From: Oscillatoria sp. SIO1A7 | GTDB taxonomy: Bacteria > Cyanobacteriota > Cyanobacteriia > Cyanobacteriales > Laspinemataceae | Length of the DNA stretch: 64,000 nucleotides | Direction of reading: 5' to 3' | NCBI GenBank assembly: GCA_010672965.1 | Contig: JAAHFN010000036.1 | Span: 1-64,000 of the forward strand | Made by a program: the position numbers and the translations under genes | The notes under the pieces: generated by a model | Databases searched by the model: none | Told to the model about the DNA's origin: nothing | The model's input: only the letters and a program-made list of their open reading frames with translations | In this document: in pieces, positions 9,063 to 18,037 of the stretch | Position numbering within the stretch: the stretch's first letter is position 1 | Layout of the letters: the number at the start of each line of letters is the position of its first letter

Positions 9063-9428
9063 AAAATTAGTAATTGGGCATGGGGCATTGGGCATGGGGC
9101 ATTGGGCATGGGGCATTGGGCATTGGGCATGGGGCATTGGGCATTGGGCATTGGAAGAAGCAGGGGGGCAGGGAGCGGGGAGCAGGGGGGAAGAGGCAGA
9201 GGGGCAGGGGTAGGTTTTTGAGAGAAAAGCGAATATCGGTTGATGGTGTAGGGGCGACAGCATTCCCCAGAAAAGTTTTGCTAATAACACAAATTTTAAA
9301 AATGAATGCTTCGCCCCAGGGGGGAGATTTGCTCCCTCTCTCCCCACACTCCCCACACTCTCCTCTCTCCCCTATCTCCGCACCCTTTCAATGCCCAATG
9401 CCCAATGCCCAATTCCCAATTCCCTACT
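9063..9428. repeat. pstC-pstA spacer invaded by heptamer repeats
   Basis: The 9075-9153 stretch is a GGGCATT/GGGCATG heptamer array, followed by a purine-rich run, a family A core fragment (GGGGCGACAGCATTCCCC ... GAATGCTTCGCCCC, 9251-9315), a CTCCCCACACTCC run and an inverted CCCAATG heptamer array (9388-9424). The two opposed heptamer arrays could pair in the pst transcript between pstC and pstA. Confidence 0.8.
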
Positions 9429-10358
9429 TTAATAAATCTCCCGATAGCGCTTGGCTAGAAAATGTCCGATAATGTTCAAGACCAAGGTTAGCATCACCAA
9501 AGTGAGTCCCGCTGCAAAAATAGTTTGATATTGTAAGGTGCCGTGGGGCAAGTCTCCCAAACTGACTTGGACGATGTAAGCGGTAATCGTCGCCCCTTGG
9601 TCTAGAGGATTCCAGGCTAACTTCGGTTGCAAGCCCGCCGCGACCGCTACTATCATTGTTTCTCCCACGGCTCGCGACGCTCCTAATATATAAGAAGAGC
9701 TAATCCCAGAAATTGCAGCGGGATAGACGACTCGCAGGGCAGTTTGCAATTTAGTCGCTCCCGTCGCATAAGAGCCTTCCCGCAAAGCCACGGGTACCGC
9801 TCGCATGGCGTCTTCGCTGATGGAACTGATAAAGGGAGTAATCATCAAGCCCATTACTAAGCCAGCACTCAACATATTAAAAATGGGCAGCTCCGGCATA
9901 ATTACTCGCAGCAAGGGCGTCACGAATAATAGCGCAAAGTAACCATAAACTACTGTGGGAATAGCAGCTAATAATTCTAAAGCAGGCTTGACTATTTCTC
10001 GCAGGCGAGCTGGGGCAAATTCGCTTAAATAAATAGCAGCTATAGTCCCCATAGGAATGGCGACGCATAGGGCAACTGCAGAGGTGACTGCGGTTCCCGA
10101 CACCAAAGGCAGGATGCCATAATGGGCGTCGTTAAATAAAGGCGTCCATTCGGTATCGGTGAGAAACTCTATTATAGAAACTTCTTTGAAGAATAACCAA
10201 GATTCTTTAATTAAAATAAACAAAATAGCCGCCATAGTAGCTACGGCGGAAAAGGCAGCTAGGAAAAGAATCGAGCCGATCGCTCTTTCCCGCAGTTGCC
10301 GTACTACCTTAGGGGAAAATTGCGTCGCCTTTACCATAGATATTGGTCTGTCAGTCAT
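9429..10358 (-). CDS. pstC: Phosphate ABC transporter permease PstC
   Basis: Inner-membrane partner of PstA, 309 residues from ATG 10358 (a TTG two codons upstream at 10364 is also possible; neither has a clear ribosome site). Six membrane segments are visible, with the first at about residues 27-50. The permease motif EDAMRAVPVALREGSYATGATKLQ...GISSSYILGASRAVGETMIVAVAAG is intact. The periplasmic loop FLTDTEWTPLFNDAHYGILPLVSGT is typical of PstC. It follows pstS after about 380 bp that contain a family B mobile element. Confidence 0.94.
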   Translation of the reverse strand: MTDRPISMVKATQFSPKVVRQLRERAIGSILFLAAFSAVATMAAILFILIKESWLFFKEVSIIEFLTDTEWTPLFNDAHYGILPLVSGTAVTSAVALCVAIPMGTIAAIYLSEFAPARLREIVKPALELLAAIPTVVYGYFALLFVTPLLRVIMPELPIFNMLSAGLVMGLMITPFISSISEDAMRAVPVALREGSYATGATKLQTALRVVYPAAISGISSSYILGASRAVGETMIVAVAAGLQPKLAWNPLDQGATITAYIVQVSLGDLPHGTLQYQTIFAAGLTLVMLTLVLNIIGHFLAKRYREIY

Positions 10359-10736
10359 GGGCAATTTTTCTTTTGATTTTTTGGATTCGGGTATAGATGG
10401 CTCTTTACTTATATCAAATCCGCTTCCGCTGTTCCATAAATACCGTAGGGGTTCCCCGTGCCCGCCCTGGTTGGTCTAGCTAGGGCGGCCGGGGCGGGCA
10501 CGGGGAACCCCTACAAATCTTGTAACTGTTTAACCGGATTTGATATTACAAGCGATCGGCAATCTTTAAAGATTGCCAATCGCTCGCAGAGGTAATTTGG
10601 TAGCTACAGCCTACAGCCTAAAAACTACACTTTAGTAGTCTGTCAAGGCAGTTTTGAAAATAAAACAATTTTCAAAACTACCCTATTCCCTATTCCCTAT
10701 TCCCTATTCCCTATTCTGTCAAGACAGAATACTAGA
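10359..10736. other. pstS-pstC spacer
   Basis: No gene. It contains the family B element at 10411-10546, a tandem TATTCCC run (about 10681-10716) and a CTGTCAAGACAG palindrome near 10717-10728. Readthrough from the pstS promoter would have to cross the element's GC-rich hairpin, which may attenuate expression of pstCAB relative to pstS. That is inference. Confidence 0.6.
10411..10546. mobile_element. MITE-like element, family B (136 bp)
   Basis: Ends ATATCAAATCCG and CGGATTTGATAT are exact inverted repeats. The interior is a long near-palindrome, GTAGGGGTTCCCCGTGCCCG ... CGGGCACGGGGAACCCCTAC. Same architecture as 19204-19322 and 51970-52094. Confidence 0.8.
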
Positions 10737-11714
10737 TTAGAGTCCTTGGCGCAAGGGAACGCGACCTGTTTGACCGCCTTGGAACCGCCGCATTGCACTT
10801 TGGTAATCAGGTCCTGGCAGGGCGACATAGTTCACTTCTTTAGCCAACCTGGCAGCATTCTGCAGATAAAATTCTACAAACCGCTTCACATGAGGCTTAT
10901 TTGCTACAGCTTGCTTGTTCACATAGATATAAACGGGGCGAGACAGGGGCTTGTAGCTGCCGTTGTTGACCGTTGCCTCCGAAGGAGAAACGGGACCGTT
11001 ACCACCATCGATCGCAACTGCTTTCAGCCGGCCTTTGTTAGCTTCGTAGTAAGCCAGTCCAAAATAACCCAAAGCAGTGGGATTGCCCGCTATCCCTTGC
11101 ACCAATACGTTATCGTCTTCGCTCGGAGTGAAATCCGTGCGCATATCGTTGCCCTTGCCCAGGATCACTTCTTTAAAATAGTCGAATGTACCGGAGTCTG
11201 CCCCAGGTCCGAAGAGCGTAAACTGGGCTGCAGGCCAACCAGAACGAACGTCGCTCCATTTGGTTACAGATCCCTGAGAGGATTTACTCCAAATTTTCTT
11301 CAGCTCTGCCACGGTCATGCTATTGACGCCATTGTTCTTATCGACAACTACCGTGATGGCATCATAGGCTACGGGCAGTTCTATAAACTCTATTCCCTGG
11401 GCTTTGCAAGCGTCTATCTCTTTTTGCTTGATCGGTCTTGAAGCATCGGAGATATCGGTACGCACGGATGGATTGTCAGAGCAGAACTTTTTGAAGCCGC
11501 CGCCAGTACCGGAGATACCGACAGTTACTCGTGTCCGACCGCCTTCCGCAGCCTGAAACTCTTCTGCTACAGCTTCGCTGATGGGGAAAACGGTGCTGGA
11601 GCCATCAATTCTAACGGTTGGGGTTCCCTGAGACTTTACTACTTTGGGTGCTGCCACGGCGATGGTTGCGGCCATGAGTGCCAAGGCACCCGCTAGTTTC
11701 CAACTTTTATGCAT
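10737..11714 (-). CDS. pstS: Phosphate-binding protein PstS (SphX/PstS family)
   Basis: Periplasmic phosphate receptor, 325 residues. A Sec signal peptide ([21 protein letters not shown]) precedes the phosphate-binding segments [19 protein letters not shown] (about residues 36-54), [13 protein letters not shown] and [17 protein letters not shown], where the Ser/Thr and Asp/Arg ligands of the family lie. The C-terminal half has [10 protein letters not shown] and a Tyr-rich [10 protein letters not shown] strand. A Pho box and TATATT lie upstream (11846-11900), and AAGGA about 17 bases before the ATG is a plausible ribosome site. First gene of the pst operon. SphX, a cyanobacterial PstS paralog, is an equally good name. 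Confidence 0.93.
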   Translation of the reverse strand: MHKSWKLAGALALMAATIAVAAPKVVKSQGTPTVRIDGSSTVFPISEAVAEEFQAAEGGRTRVTVGISGTGGGFKKFCSDNPSVRTDISDASRPIKQKEIDACKAQGIEFIELPVAYDAITVVVDKNNGVNSMTVAELKKIWSKSSQGSVTKWSDVRSGWPAAQFTLFGPGADSGTFDYFKEVILGKGNDMRTDFTPSEDDNVLVQGIAGNPTALGYFGLAYYEANKGRLKAVAIDGGNGPVSPSEATVNNGSYKPLSRPVYIYVNKQAVANKPHVKRFVEFYLQNAARLAKEVNYVALPGPDYQSAMRRFQGGQTGRVPLRQGL

Positions 11715-11845
11715 GGGTTTTCCGATTTTTTCCTTAAGACAGACAGTATCTTGAGTAGCGATCGATCGCTAGCTAGCTTATGGGCGTTTTTTACACCCTA
11801 ATACTACTAGCAATTAAAGGACCTAATTCAGCTAACTCGCCAACC

Positions 11846-11900
11846 AATATACTCTTCCAAAGCTAAGTAAAAGTAATCAAAAGTTTAACATTAAGTTAAA
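11846..11900 (-). promoter_or_regulatory. Pho box and -10 element of pstS
   Basis: Read on the minus strand, four 8-bp units (TTTAACTT, GTTAAACT, GATTACTT, CTTAGCTT) follow one another at exactly 11-bp spacing between 11900 and 11860. This matches the cyanobacterial Pho box of tandem PyTTAAPyPy(T/A) repeats with 3-bp spacers. A TATATT hexamer at 11851-11846 follows. The site should be bound by the response regulator PhoB/SphR under phosphate limitation, and the pstS start codon is about 145 bp downstream. Confidence 0.75.
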
Positions 11901-11904
11901 ATTA

Positions 11905-12083
11905 TTCTCTTTCTTCAAGGCATTGGGTGTGGGGGTGTGGGGTGTGGGGTGTGGCGGTAGGGTGTGGGGAGTGGGCAGAGTGAATAGTGAATAGTGAATA
12001 GTAAGAAGACCAATTTTTCACTTTTCACTTTTCGCTTTTCACTTTTTGGGGTGTGGGAAGTGTGGCAAGTGTCGGAGTCGAAA
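11905..12083. repeat. GGGTGTGGGGTGTGG and heptamer repeats
   Basis: Between the Pho box and the CHAT gene lie GTGTGGGG-type runs (11925-11970), a GTGAATA triplicate (11980-12001) and TTTTCACTTTTCGC repeats (12015-12045). No gene or promoter for the CHAT gene's 3' side is apparent. Confidence 0.7.
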
Positions 12084-13775
12084 TTAATTCCAATTGCCAA
12101 TAATTACAAAAGCCGACCAATAATAAGGATGAGAAAAATTAAAATTGCCCGTCGCCGATAGTTCCTCGGGAAGAGGCAGCTCGCTTCCGTCGGCTAAAAT
12201 CAAAGCTCCATTCTTGATTTTGGCTTCACCTCGGAGCAGGGCTAGCTGCGATCGCCGCAATGCCTGGGCTTTAATCGGATTTTCACTTAATTGCTGGTAA
12301 AATTCGCTCATTAAAGCCAAAGTGCCGGTATCGCTGACATACCAGAGACTGGCCAAAACGGACTTGACTCCCGATAGCACTGCCACTCCAGCAAAACCCA
12401 GTTCTGCTTCCGGATCGCCAAAGGCAGTGCGACAGGCACTCAGCACTAATAATTCCACGGGGTTGCCATTTGCAGAATTCCAGCCCAGCTCCCGAGCTAG
12501 TTGCTGAATAATATCGAGCCTGACTTTTTGCTGGAAAAACTGGATATAAGAATTGCTCGGGTCTCCCGGTAGAAATTCCGCGTGAGTCGCTAGGTGGATA
12601 ATTCCGGGTTGTTCTTGCCGATTTTGGCTGGCGAAGTTGGCTAAGGTGAAGTTTTCGTTGAGAAACAATTGGCCTTGCCTGGGGCGATCTATAGCTATTG
12701 CTAGCTCTAGGGGAACCGCCGGGAGAGGGGGGAGATCTCTAAATTTTGAAGCGCCCATTGCCAGTATCGGCGATCGCCTGATATCAAAATAAGTAATGTC
12801 CGCCAACCCAAAGCTGGGAACTAAGGCTATAGCGTGTTTTTCAATTAAAAATTCTCGGCCATCGTGGAGGGCAGCTAGGGGCAGGGCTCGCAACCCAGAG
12901 TCCATTGAAAAAACCAGAGTTTCTATTTCTTTTTCCTGCAACTGCTCTTGCAGAGGAGCGACGAGCCATTGATATAGTTTTCCCGCAGGCTGCAAATAAA
13001 TCTTAAATCTTAGCCTTGTAGGATTAGAGATTTCTTCTTGCAACTGGCCGGCGGTTTCGAGCAATACTTCTCGCGGCGCTTCTGGCAAGCTCCGACGAAT
13101 TATATCCGCTCCAGTCTTTTGGGGAAATACCGCTAATAGTTCCAGGCTATCGGATTGGGAAGAGACATAAATAAATGCTGCTTTTTCTCCAGAAGTCTGC
13201 CAGATACGGTATAAGGTCTCAGAAATTTCTGTTAAAGAAGGAACCTCGCCAAATAGCTCCAGTCCCAAATGACTGCTAAACTCTATCGCCTGATATTCTT
13301 CTATCAACTGGACGGCTACATCCACATCCGCTTGCTGTAGTTCCCCCTCGTAAGCAGAGCGATCGACTTCTCCTGTATCTCCCGCTGCTTCTCCAGAATC
13401 TTCCTCGCCTTCCTCTTCGTTTTCTTCCTCCCCTTCTTCTTCGGTTTCTTCCTCGCCTTCTTCTTCGGTTTCCTGTTCGGTTTCCTCTTCGCCTTCTTCT
13501 TCGCCTTCTTCTTCGCCTTCTTCTTCGATTTCCTCTTCGTTGCCCTCTTCGCCCTCTTCTTCGTCTGTTCTCGGTACTTCTGTCACTTCAGGTCCAGTCA
13601 CGTCCGATTGGTTGGGTATTATTGACCCTGGGCTAGGTCCGGTCACGTCCGAGCCATTGCCAGTCTGAGCGATCGCAGTTTCTACTATGGCAATTCCCGC
13701 GATCGCCGGAATTGTGACTGTCAAGAGCCAGCCGGAAACAAAACCTGTTTTTAGAAAGGATTTCTGCTCGTTCAT
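12084..13775 (-). CDS. Exported CHAT-domain protease with Glu-rich linker
   Basis: 563 residues. A hydrophobic export signal (about residues 12-36, ending AIAQT) is followed by an acidic, low-complexity linker of EEGEEE units (about residues 71-126). The C-terminal CHAT (caspase-like) domain has the catalytic dyad His398 in IIHLATHAEF and Cys448 in LLVLSACRTAFG, followed by GFAGVAVLSGVKSVLASLWYVSD, the standard CHAT ending. The linker is encoded by near-perfect TCTTCGCCTTCT repeats. CHAT proteases are clan CD peptidases often paired with TPR or STAND proteins. This one probably works outside the cytoplasm, and its substrate is unknown. It stands alone, divergent from the zinc operon. The ATG has only a weak ribosome site. 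Confidence 0.85.
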   Translation of the reverse strand: MNEQKSFLKTGFVSGWLLTVTIPAIAGIAIVETAIAQTGNGSDVTGPSPGSIIPNQSDVTGPEVTEVPRTDEEEGEEGNEEEIEEEGEEEGEEEGEEETEQETEEEGEEETEEEGEEENEEEGEEDSGEAAGDTGEVDRSAYEGELQQADVDVAVQLIEEYQAIEFSSHLGLELFGEVPSLTEISETLYRIWQTSGEKAAFIYVSSQSDSLELLAVFPQKTGADIIRRSLPEAPREVLLETAGQLQEEISNPTRLRFKIYLQPAGKLYQWLVAPLQEQLQEKEIETLVFSMDSGLRALPLAALHDGREFLIEKHAIALVPSFGLADITYFDIRRSPILAMGASKFRDLPPLPAVPLELAIAIDRPRQGQLFLNENFTLANFASQNRQEQPGIIHLATHAEFLPGDPSNSYIQFFQQKVRLDIIQQLARELGWNSANGNPVELLVLSACRTAFGDPEAELGFAGVAVLSGVKSVLASLWYVSDTGTLALMSEFYQQLSENPIKAQALRRSQLALLRGEAKIKNGALILADGSELPLPEELSATGNFNFSHPYYWSAFVIIGNWN

Positions 13776-14187
13776 AAATTTCCAAGAGTTCCATCAAGAG
13801 CGCTTGGCATTCCGCATCGCTGCCCCAAGCCCAGGGCTTGACGGGTCAGCCTCTTTCTCCTTTGCGTTGGCACGCGAGGGATTCTTTCTTAAGCTTATGA
13901 CAACTTGCAAACTAACCCTTTCAACCTACCTTATTCTGGGGCCAATGTCAGTGGCGATCGCACATTCAACAAGCAGCGAATTTTTCTAGCAGGACTTACG
14001 CTTGCCTGTCTATATCTAGTATTTGTAGGGCTTGGCGACGGTTAAAATTGTGAGTTCGATCCGCGACAGCGCACCTATCCCCCCAAACCCCCCTTAAGAA
14101 GGGGGGCTATTGAGGTAGTTTGCCACAATTTTAAGCTGGACGCGCCACTAGGTTTGTCTGAGGAGGGTTCATATGGGTTGCATTTTG
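13776..14187. other. Spacer with nested element remnants
   Basis: No gene supported. 13990-14029 is the left half of a family C element, interrupted or truncated by the family E element (14033-14147). The 13780-13985 stretch contains no recognised feature. Confidence 0.6.
14033..14147. mobile_element. MITE-like element, family E
   Basis: TTGGCGACGGTTAAAATTGTG at the left end is the imperfect inverse of CACAATTTTAAGCTGGACGCG at the right. The interior carries the CCCCCC...AAGAAGGGGGG palindrome. It is related to the element that splits the parA relic at 35001-35101. Confidence 0.65.
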
Positions 14188-14207
14188 TATGAGAATGATT
14201 ATCATTA
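14188..14207 (+). promoter_or_regulatory. Zur-type operator upstream of znuA
   Basis: ATGAGAATGATTATCATTAT contains TGAgAAtgATTaTCA, fitting the cyanobacterial Zur palindrome TGANAANNATTNTCA. It lies about 85 bp before the znuA start and would repress znuA under zinc sufficiency. A Fur box is a possible alternative because the motifs resemble each other, but the zinc genes downstream favour Zur. Confidence 0.75.
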
Positions 14208-14288
14208 TATTTTGCGGGTCTGCGACCCCCAAGGATCCCAAGGATCCCTATGGTTTGAGGGACCGCATAAAATTCTTCAAAGGAGCGA

Positions 14289-15584
14289 ATGATTATTAAA
14301 GGAAAAGAATTGTTGCATGGGTTGACGGTCGTTGCGGTTTGGGGGGCGATCGCTCTGGGCGGTTGCTCGTCTAGTTCGAGGGTCGAAGAATCTGCCAATG
14401 AAGCGGAGGATGCAGTAGCTTTGGCAGCACAAGAAGTCCAAGTGGTGACGACGTTTTTGCCAATCACCCAGTTTACGAAGGCAGTGGCGGGCGATCGCGC
14501 CGAAGTGATTCAACTGCTGCCTACGAATGTAGGACCCCACGATTACCAAGCTAAACCTGCCGACGTACAGGCGATCGCCAAAGCAGATGTGCTGGTAAAA
14601 AATGGGCTAGAAATGGAGGTCTTTTTAGACGATCTAATCGACAACGCGGGTAACTCAGATTTGGTCGAGATCGACTCCAGTAAAGGCGTGGCAACAATAT
14701 CTAACGAAGGCCACGACGAGGACCATCACGACGAAGGTCATCACGACGAGAACCATCACGACGAAGACCATCACGACGAGGACCATCACGACGAAGGCCA
14801 TCACGACGAAGGCCACCACGACGAAGACCATCACGACGAAGGCCACCACGACGACCATCACGACGAAGGCCACCACGATGAAGACCACCACGATGAAGAC
14901 CACCACGATGAAGGCCACCATGACGAAGGCCACCACCATCACGGGGAATTCAACCCGCACATCTGGCTAGATCCCAAACGGGCGATTCAGCAAGTGGAGA
15001 ACATTCGGGATGGCTTAATTGCTGTCGATCCAGAAGGAAGAGCGGAATATACGGCCAATGCGGCAGCGTACATTAACTCACTACAAGCGTTGGATGCAGA
15101 AATTGCCAAACGGCTCGCTCCCTATCAAGGCAAAACCTTTGTTGGCTACCATGATTTCGCGCCCTACTTTGCCGATAGCTATAATATAGAAGCCGAATTT
15201 TTAGTGGACGTTCCAGAGGAGAATCCGTCTCCCGAGGACGTGCGTCGAGTAATTGAAGTCGTTAAAGCTACTAACCTGAAAACCCTGCTAACAGAACCTC
15301 AAGTGGGTGCAAATATTTTGGCTGCAATAGCAGGAGATTTGAACATTAAAGTCAGCACCTTCGATCCCTTAGAGACTGGAGTATCGAATGCTACAGAACC
15401 TCAATATTATCTAAACATCATGCGCCAAAATGCCGAGAATCTGGAGGAAGCCTTTGGCGGCTCGGTGCAGTCGGGGCTATTGGAAAAGCAAAATTTACCT
15501 CTCCTCGTATCAAAAATCCAAAATCCTTTCATACAAAATCCAAAATCAATTATTCCAACTCAATTTGCTACCTATAAACATTAA
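14289..15584 (+). CDS. znuA: Zinc ABC transporter substrate-binding lipoprotein ZnuA
   Basis: Periplasmic zinc receptor, 431 residues, longer than usual because of a His/Asp/Glu loop (about residues 141-218) built from HHDEG/HHDED pentads. A lipobox ALGGC puts the lipidated Cys at residue 26. Metal ligands of the cluster A-I family are visible: VGPHDYQ (His about 84), NPHIW (after the loop), GYHDFAPYF and the FDPLETG Asp. The C-terminal 35 residues (LLVSKIQNPFIQNPKSI) translate CCAAAATC repeats and look like a repeat-derived extension replacing the normal end. AGGAG five bases before the ATG and the Zur-type operator support the start and regulation. Confidence 0.95.
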   Translation: MIIKGKELLHGLTVVAVWGAIALGGCSSSSRVEESANEAEDAVALAAQEVQVVTTFLPITQFTKAVAGDRAEVIQLLPTNVGPHDYQAKPADVQAIAKADVLVKNGLEMEVFLDDLIDNAGNSDLVEIDSSKGVATISNEGHDEDHHDEGHHDENHHDEDHHDEDHHDEGHHDEGHHDEDHHDEGHHDDHHDEGHHDEDHHDEDHHDEGHHDEGHHHHGEFNPHIWLDPKRAIQQVENIRDGLIAVDPEGRAEYTANAAAYINSLQALDAEIAKRLAPYQGKTFVGYHDFAPYFADSYNIEAEFLVDVPEENPSPEDVRRVIEVVKATNLKTLLTEPQVGANILAAIAGDLNIKVSTFDPLETGVSNATEPQYYLNIMRQNAENLEEAFGGSVQSGLLEKQNLPLLVSKIQNPFIQNPKSIIPTQFATYKH

Positions 15585-15896
15585 GCATAATAAATACCCC
15601 GTAACCTAGGGTGTGGGTTGTGGGGTGTGGGGTGTAGGGAAACTTAATACTATTTACCGACCGCTTTCGGGAGGTGGAAAGTCTTACGGTAACTCTGGAT
15701 TCGGGTTTCAATTGGGAACGATCCCGGTTGTCAAAAAAAACGGTGACAAACCCCGATCGCCAACACCTACCCGTAACCCCTTAAAAAAAGGGGGGAGAGC
15801 AGACTTAAGTCCCCCTTTTTAAGGGGGATTTAGGGGAATCTCGAAAGGCTAGAAACTTAGGTTACTATAATGAGTTGGTTTGCAGAGAGGTGAGGT
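15585..15896. other. znuA-znuC spacer with G/C-run palindromes
   Basis: 312 bp without a gene. GTGTGGGG repeats sit at 15610-15640, and CCCCTTAAAAAAAGGGGGG and TCCCCCTTTTTAAGGGGGATT palindromes at 15776-15836 could act as terminator or attenuator between znuA and znuC. No Zur box was seen here. Confidence 0.55.
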
Positions 15897-16706
15897 TTGA
15901 GAGATATTGCCGGAAAAGATATAACCGCAATAACCGCAGAAAAGGCAATATTGAGAATAGAAGGGCTGAGAGTCGATCGCCAACGGAGGACTGTGGTGCA
16001 GGATGTCTCTTTCTCCCTAGGGGCTGGCACCAATACCGCTCTCATCGGTCCCAATGGTGCGGGTAAAAGTACCCTGATTCAGGCAGTTTTGGGTATTTTG
16101 CCCAGGCGAGATGGAGAAATACTGATTTTGGGTCAGCCCCTCAAGCGTAATGGCTATCTGGTTCCCGAGGTGCGCCAACAGATTGCCTATTTACCGCAAA
16201 ACTTCTTGTTCGATCGCCGGATTCCTATTACAGTTGAAGAACTGGTGGGATTGGGATGGGATAGGTTGGGGTTTCAATGGCCTTGGTCCGGTTATCGGCA
16301 ACGCCCCCGGGCAGTGCGACAAGCCCTCTCGCGGGTTGAGGCTTGGCATTTGAAGGCGCAACCGATTAGCCAACTGTCGGGGGGCGAAACCAAACGGGTG
16401 CTGTTGGCCTATTGCCTGGTCCGTCCGCGACGCTTGCTGATTCTGGATGAAGCGCCAGCGGGATTGGACGCGCGCGGCGAGTCGGAGTTTTATCAACTTT
16501 TAGAGGAACTGAAAAAAGAGCAAGGCTGGACAATTTTACAGATTTCCCACGATCTGGATATGGTGCGGCGGCAGTGCGATCGCGTCCTCTGCCTGAACCG
16601 CACCTTACTCTGTCAGGGCATTCCAGAATTCGCCCTCTCTGCTGACAATCTCGCTGCTGCCTATGGCACGGATTTCGTGCGGTATCGACATTCCTGTAAG
16701 AGGTGA
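15897..16706 (+). CDS. znuC: Zinc ABC transporter ATPase ZnuC
   Basis: ATP-binding subunit of the zinc importer, 269 residues. Walker A GPNGAGKS (about residues 52-59), Q-loop IAYLPQN, signature LSGGETKR, Walker B LLILDEAPAGLDARG and switch His in ISHDLDM are present. The start is TTG at 15897, backed by a close AGAGGTGAGG ribosome site; no ATG lies near the family N-terminus (ILRIEGLRVDR). The unusual start may lower expression relative to znuA. It precedes znuB by 60 bp on the same strand. Confidence 0.92.
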   Translation: MRDIAGKDITAITAEKAILRIEGLRVDRQRRTVVQDVSFSLGAGTNTALIGPNGAGKSTLIQAVLGILPRRDGEILILGQPLKRNGYLVPEVRQQIAYLPQNFLFDRRIPITVEELVGLGWDRLGFQWPWSGYRQRPRAVRQALSRVEAWHLKAQPISQLSGGETKRVLLAYCLVRPRRLLILDEAPAGLDARGESEFYQLLEELKKEQGWTILQISHDLDMVRRQCDRVLCLNRTLLCQGIPEFALSADNLAAAYGTDFVRYRHSCKR

Positions 16707-16766
16707 TTTTTGGTGATTTTGGATTGTGGATTTTGGATTATTTAATTTTGAATTTGTCTAAGGGAA

Positions 16767-17609
16767 ATGTTTTTTCAAGCTGAGGTTACCAGAGCGATAG
16801 AACTGTTTGAGTTTCCATTTATGCAGCGGGCGCTGATGGGAGGCATATTGACGGGGCTGATGGGAGGCTTGTTAGGCAGCTTTACGATTTTGCGCCAACT
16901 CTCCTTCTTTAGCGATGCTCTAGGACATTCGGCATTGTTGGGAGTAAGTTTGGGCTTATTGTTTGGACTCAATCCCTCGGCAGTTTTATTACCTTTTTCT
17001 GTTGTATTTGCCATAGCAGTTACTTATTTGTTGGAAAGAACGCAGCTATGGACTGATGCTTTGCTGAATATCATTTATTCTTCGTCATTGGCGATCGCTA
17101 TTATTATTCTCAGTTTTACCGAGAAATACAAAGGAGGTATCGATAATTTGCTCTTTGGGGACATTTTAGCAGTGCGAAATCCCGATCTAATCATTAGTGC
17201 GATTCTATTGTGCGTCTGCGTGGGATTTATCGGCCTGACTCTGCGAACCCAAATGATGCTCTGCTTGCACGAACCGATGGCGATCGCCCGTGGGGTCTCT
17301 GTATCGGCTCATCGCACGACTTTTATTGTATTGCTGTCATTAGTTGTTGGCGTCTCTATTAAAGCGATCGGCGTCTTATTGGTGAGTGCTTTTGTAGTTA
17401 TTCCCGCCTGTGCCGCCCGCTTGCTCGGGAGCAATTTCACCAGCCACGTTCTCTTCTCCGCCGGACTGGGGGCGCTCAGTGCCGTTCTCGGTATTGTCTT
17501 ATCCGCCTTATTCAATCTTCCCTCCGGCCCGAGCATTGTGGTAGTGCAACTGACTATCTTTTTTCTGGCAATTATCATCCGTAGGGGGCAAGCTTTTATA
17601 GTATATTAG
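16767..17609 (+). CDS. znuB: Zinc ABC transporter permease ZnuB
   Basis: Polytopic inner-membrane subunit, 280 residues with eight or more hydrophobic segments. Family pattern: PFMQRALMGGILTGLMGGLLGSF at the N-terminus, FFSDALGHSALLGVSLG, then a C-terminal VSIKAIGVLLVSAFVVIPACAARLL and SALFNLPSGPSIVVVQ. It works with ZnuC and ZnuA. The ATG is preceded by TAAGGGA. The gene set znuA-znuC-znuB is complete. Confidence 0.93.
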   Translation: MFFQAEVTRAIELFEFPFMQRALMGGILTGLMGGLLGSFTILRQLSFFSDALGHSALLGVSLGLLFGLNPSAVLLPFSVVFAIAVTYLLERTQLWTDALLNIIYSSSLAIAIIILSFTEKYKGGIDNLLFGDILAVRNPDLIISAILLCVCVGFIGLTLRTQMMLCLHEPMAIARGVSVSAHRTTFIVLLSLVVGVSIKAIGVLLVSAFVVIPACAARLLGSNFTSHVLFSAGLGALSAVLGIVLSALFNLPSGPSIVVVQLTIFFLAIIIRRGQAFIVY

Positions 17610-18037
17610 TTTCAGGGTTAAAACGGAAAGCGGTTCTCAATATAGAACGGTTGCGTTCAATTGCAGAAAACCCAGTTCGATCGCAATTATCGATCAAGTA
17701 ATAACAATGAGCTTTTATATATTTTTAATACATATTAAATAAGCTTAAATTATTGCAAAAAAAAATGTAATCTCGTAGGACGGGCGTCCCGCCTGTCCCT
17801 GACCGGTATGGTGGACTTTTCGCTGGCCCCGTCTTACGCAAGAATTAACTTTTTTAGGTTAATTAAACGGATTTGATATAAGTGTAAATTAGAAGTGTAG
17901 GGGCGACAGCATCCCCGAGACAATCTCGGTCATAGAACGGTAACCCCCGTAATGGGATGCAACGCCGGTGGCAACCTCATATCGCATCAATTTGAGAAAT
18001 GCTATATAAATAAATCATTCAATCTAGAGGAAAAGTT
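17610..18037. other. Spacer before the COG0523 gene
   Basis: No gene. It contains a GTAGGACGGGCGTCCCGCCTG palindrome near 17777-17797, one family B-type end (AAACGGATTTGATAT, about 17865-17879) fused to a left-truncated family A element (17880-18004). No Zur box was found by eye before the COG0523 gene. Confidence 0.55.
17880..18004. mobile_element. Left-truncated family A element
   Basis: The right end CAATTTGAGAAATGCTA is intact and the core (GGGGCGACAGCATCCCC ... GGGATGCAACGCC) is present, but the left terminal repeat is replaced by a family B end. It ends 33 bp before the COG0523 gene. Confidence 0.7.

Noticed and set aside
8106-9356. Long pstA frame starting at 9356
   Set aside because: The first 98 codons are heptamer-encoded QCPMPHA repeats; the family N-terminus begins at ATG 9062.
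14655-14960. Antisense frame of Val/Met/Phe-rich sequence in znuA
   Set aside because: It is the reverse reading of the HHDEG repeat and gives an implausible VVFIVV protein.
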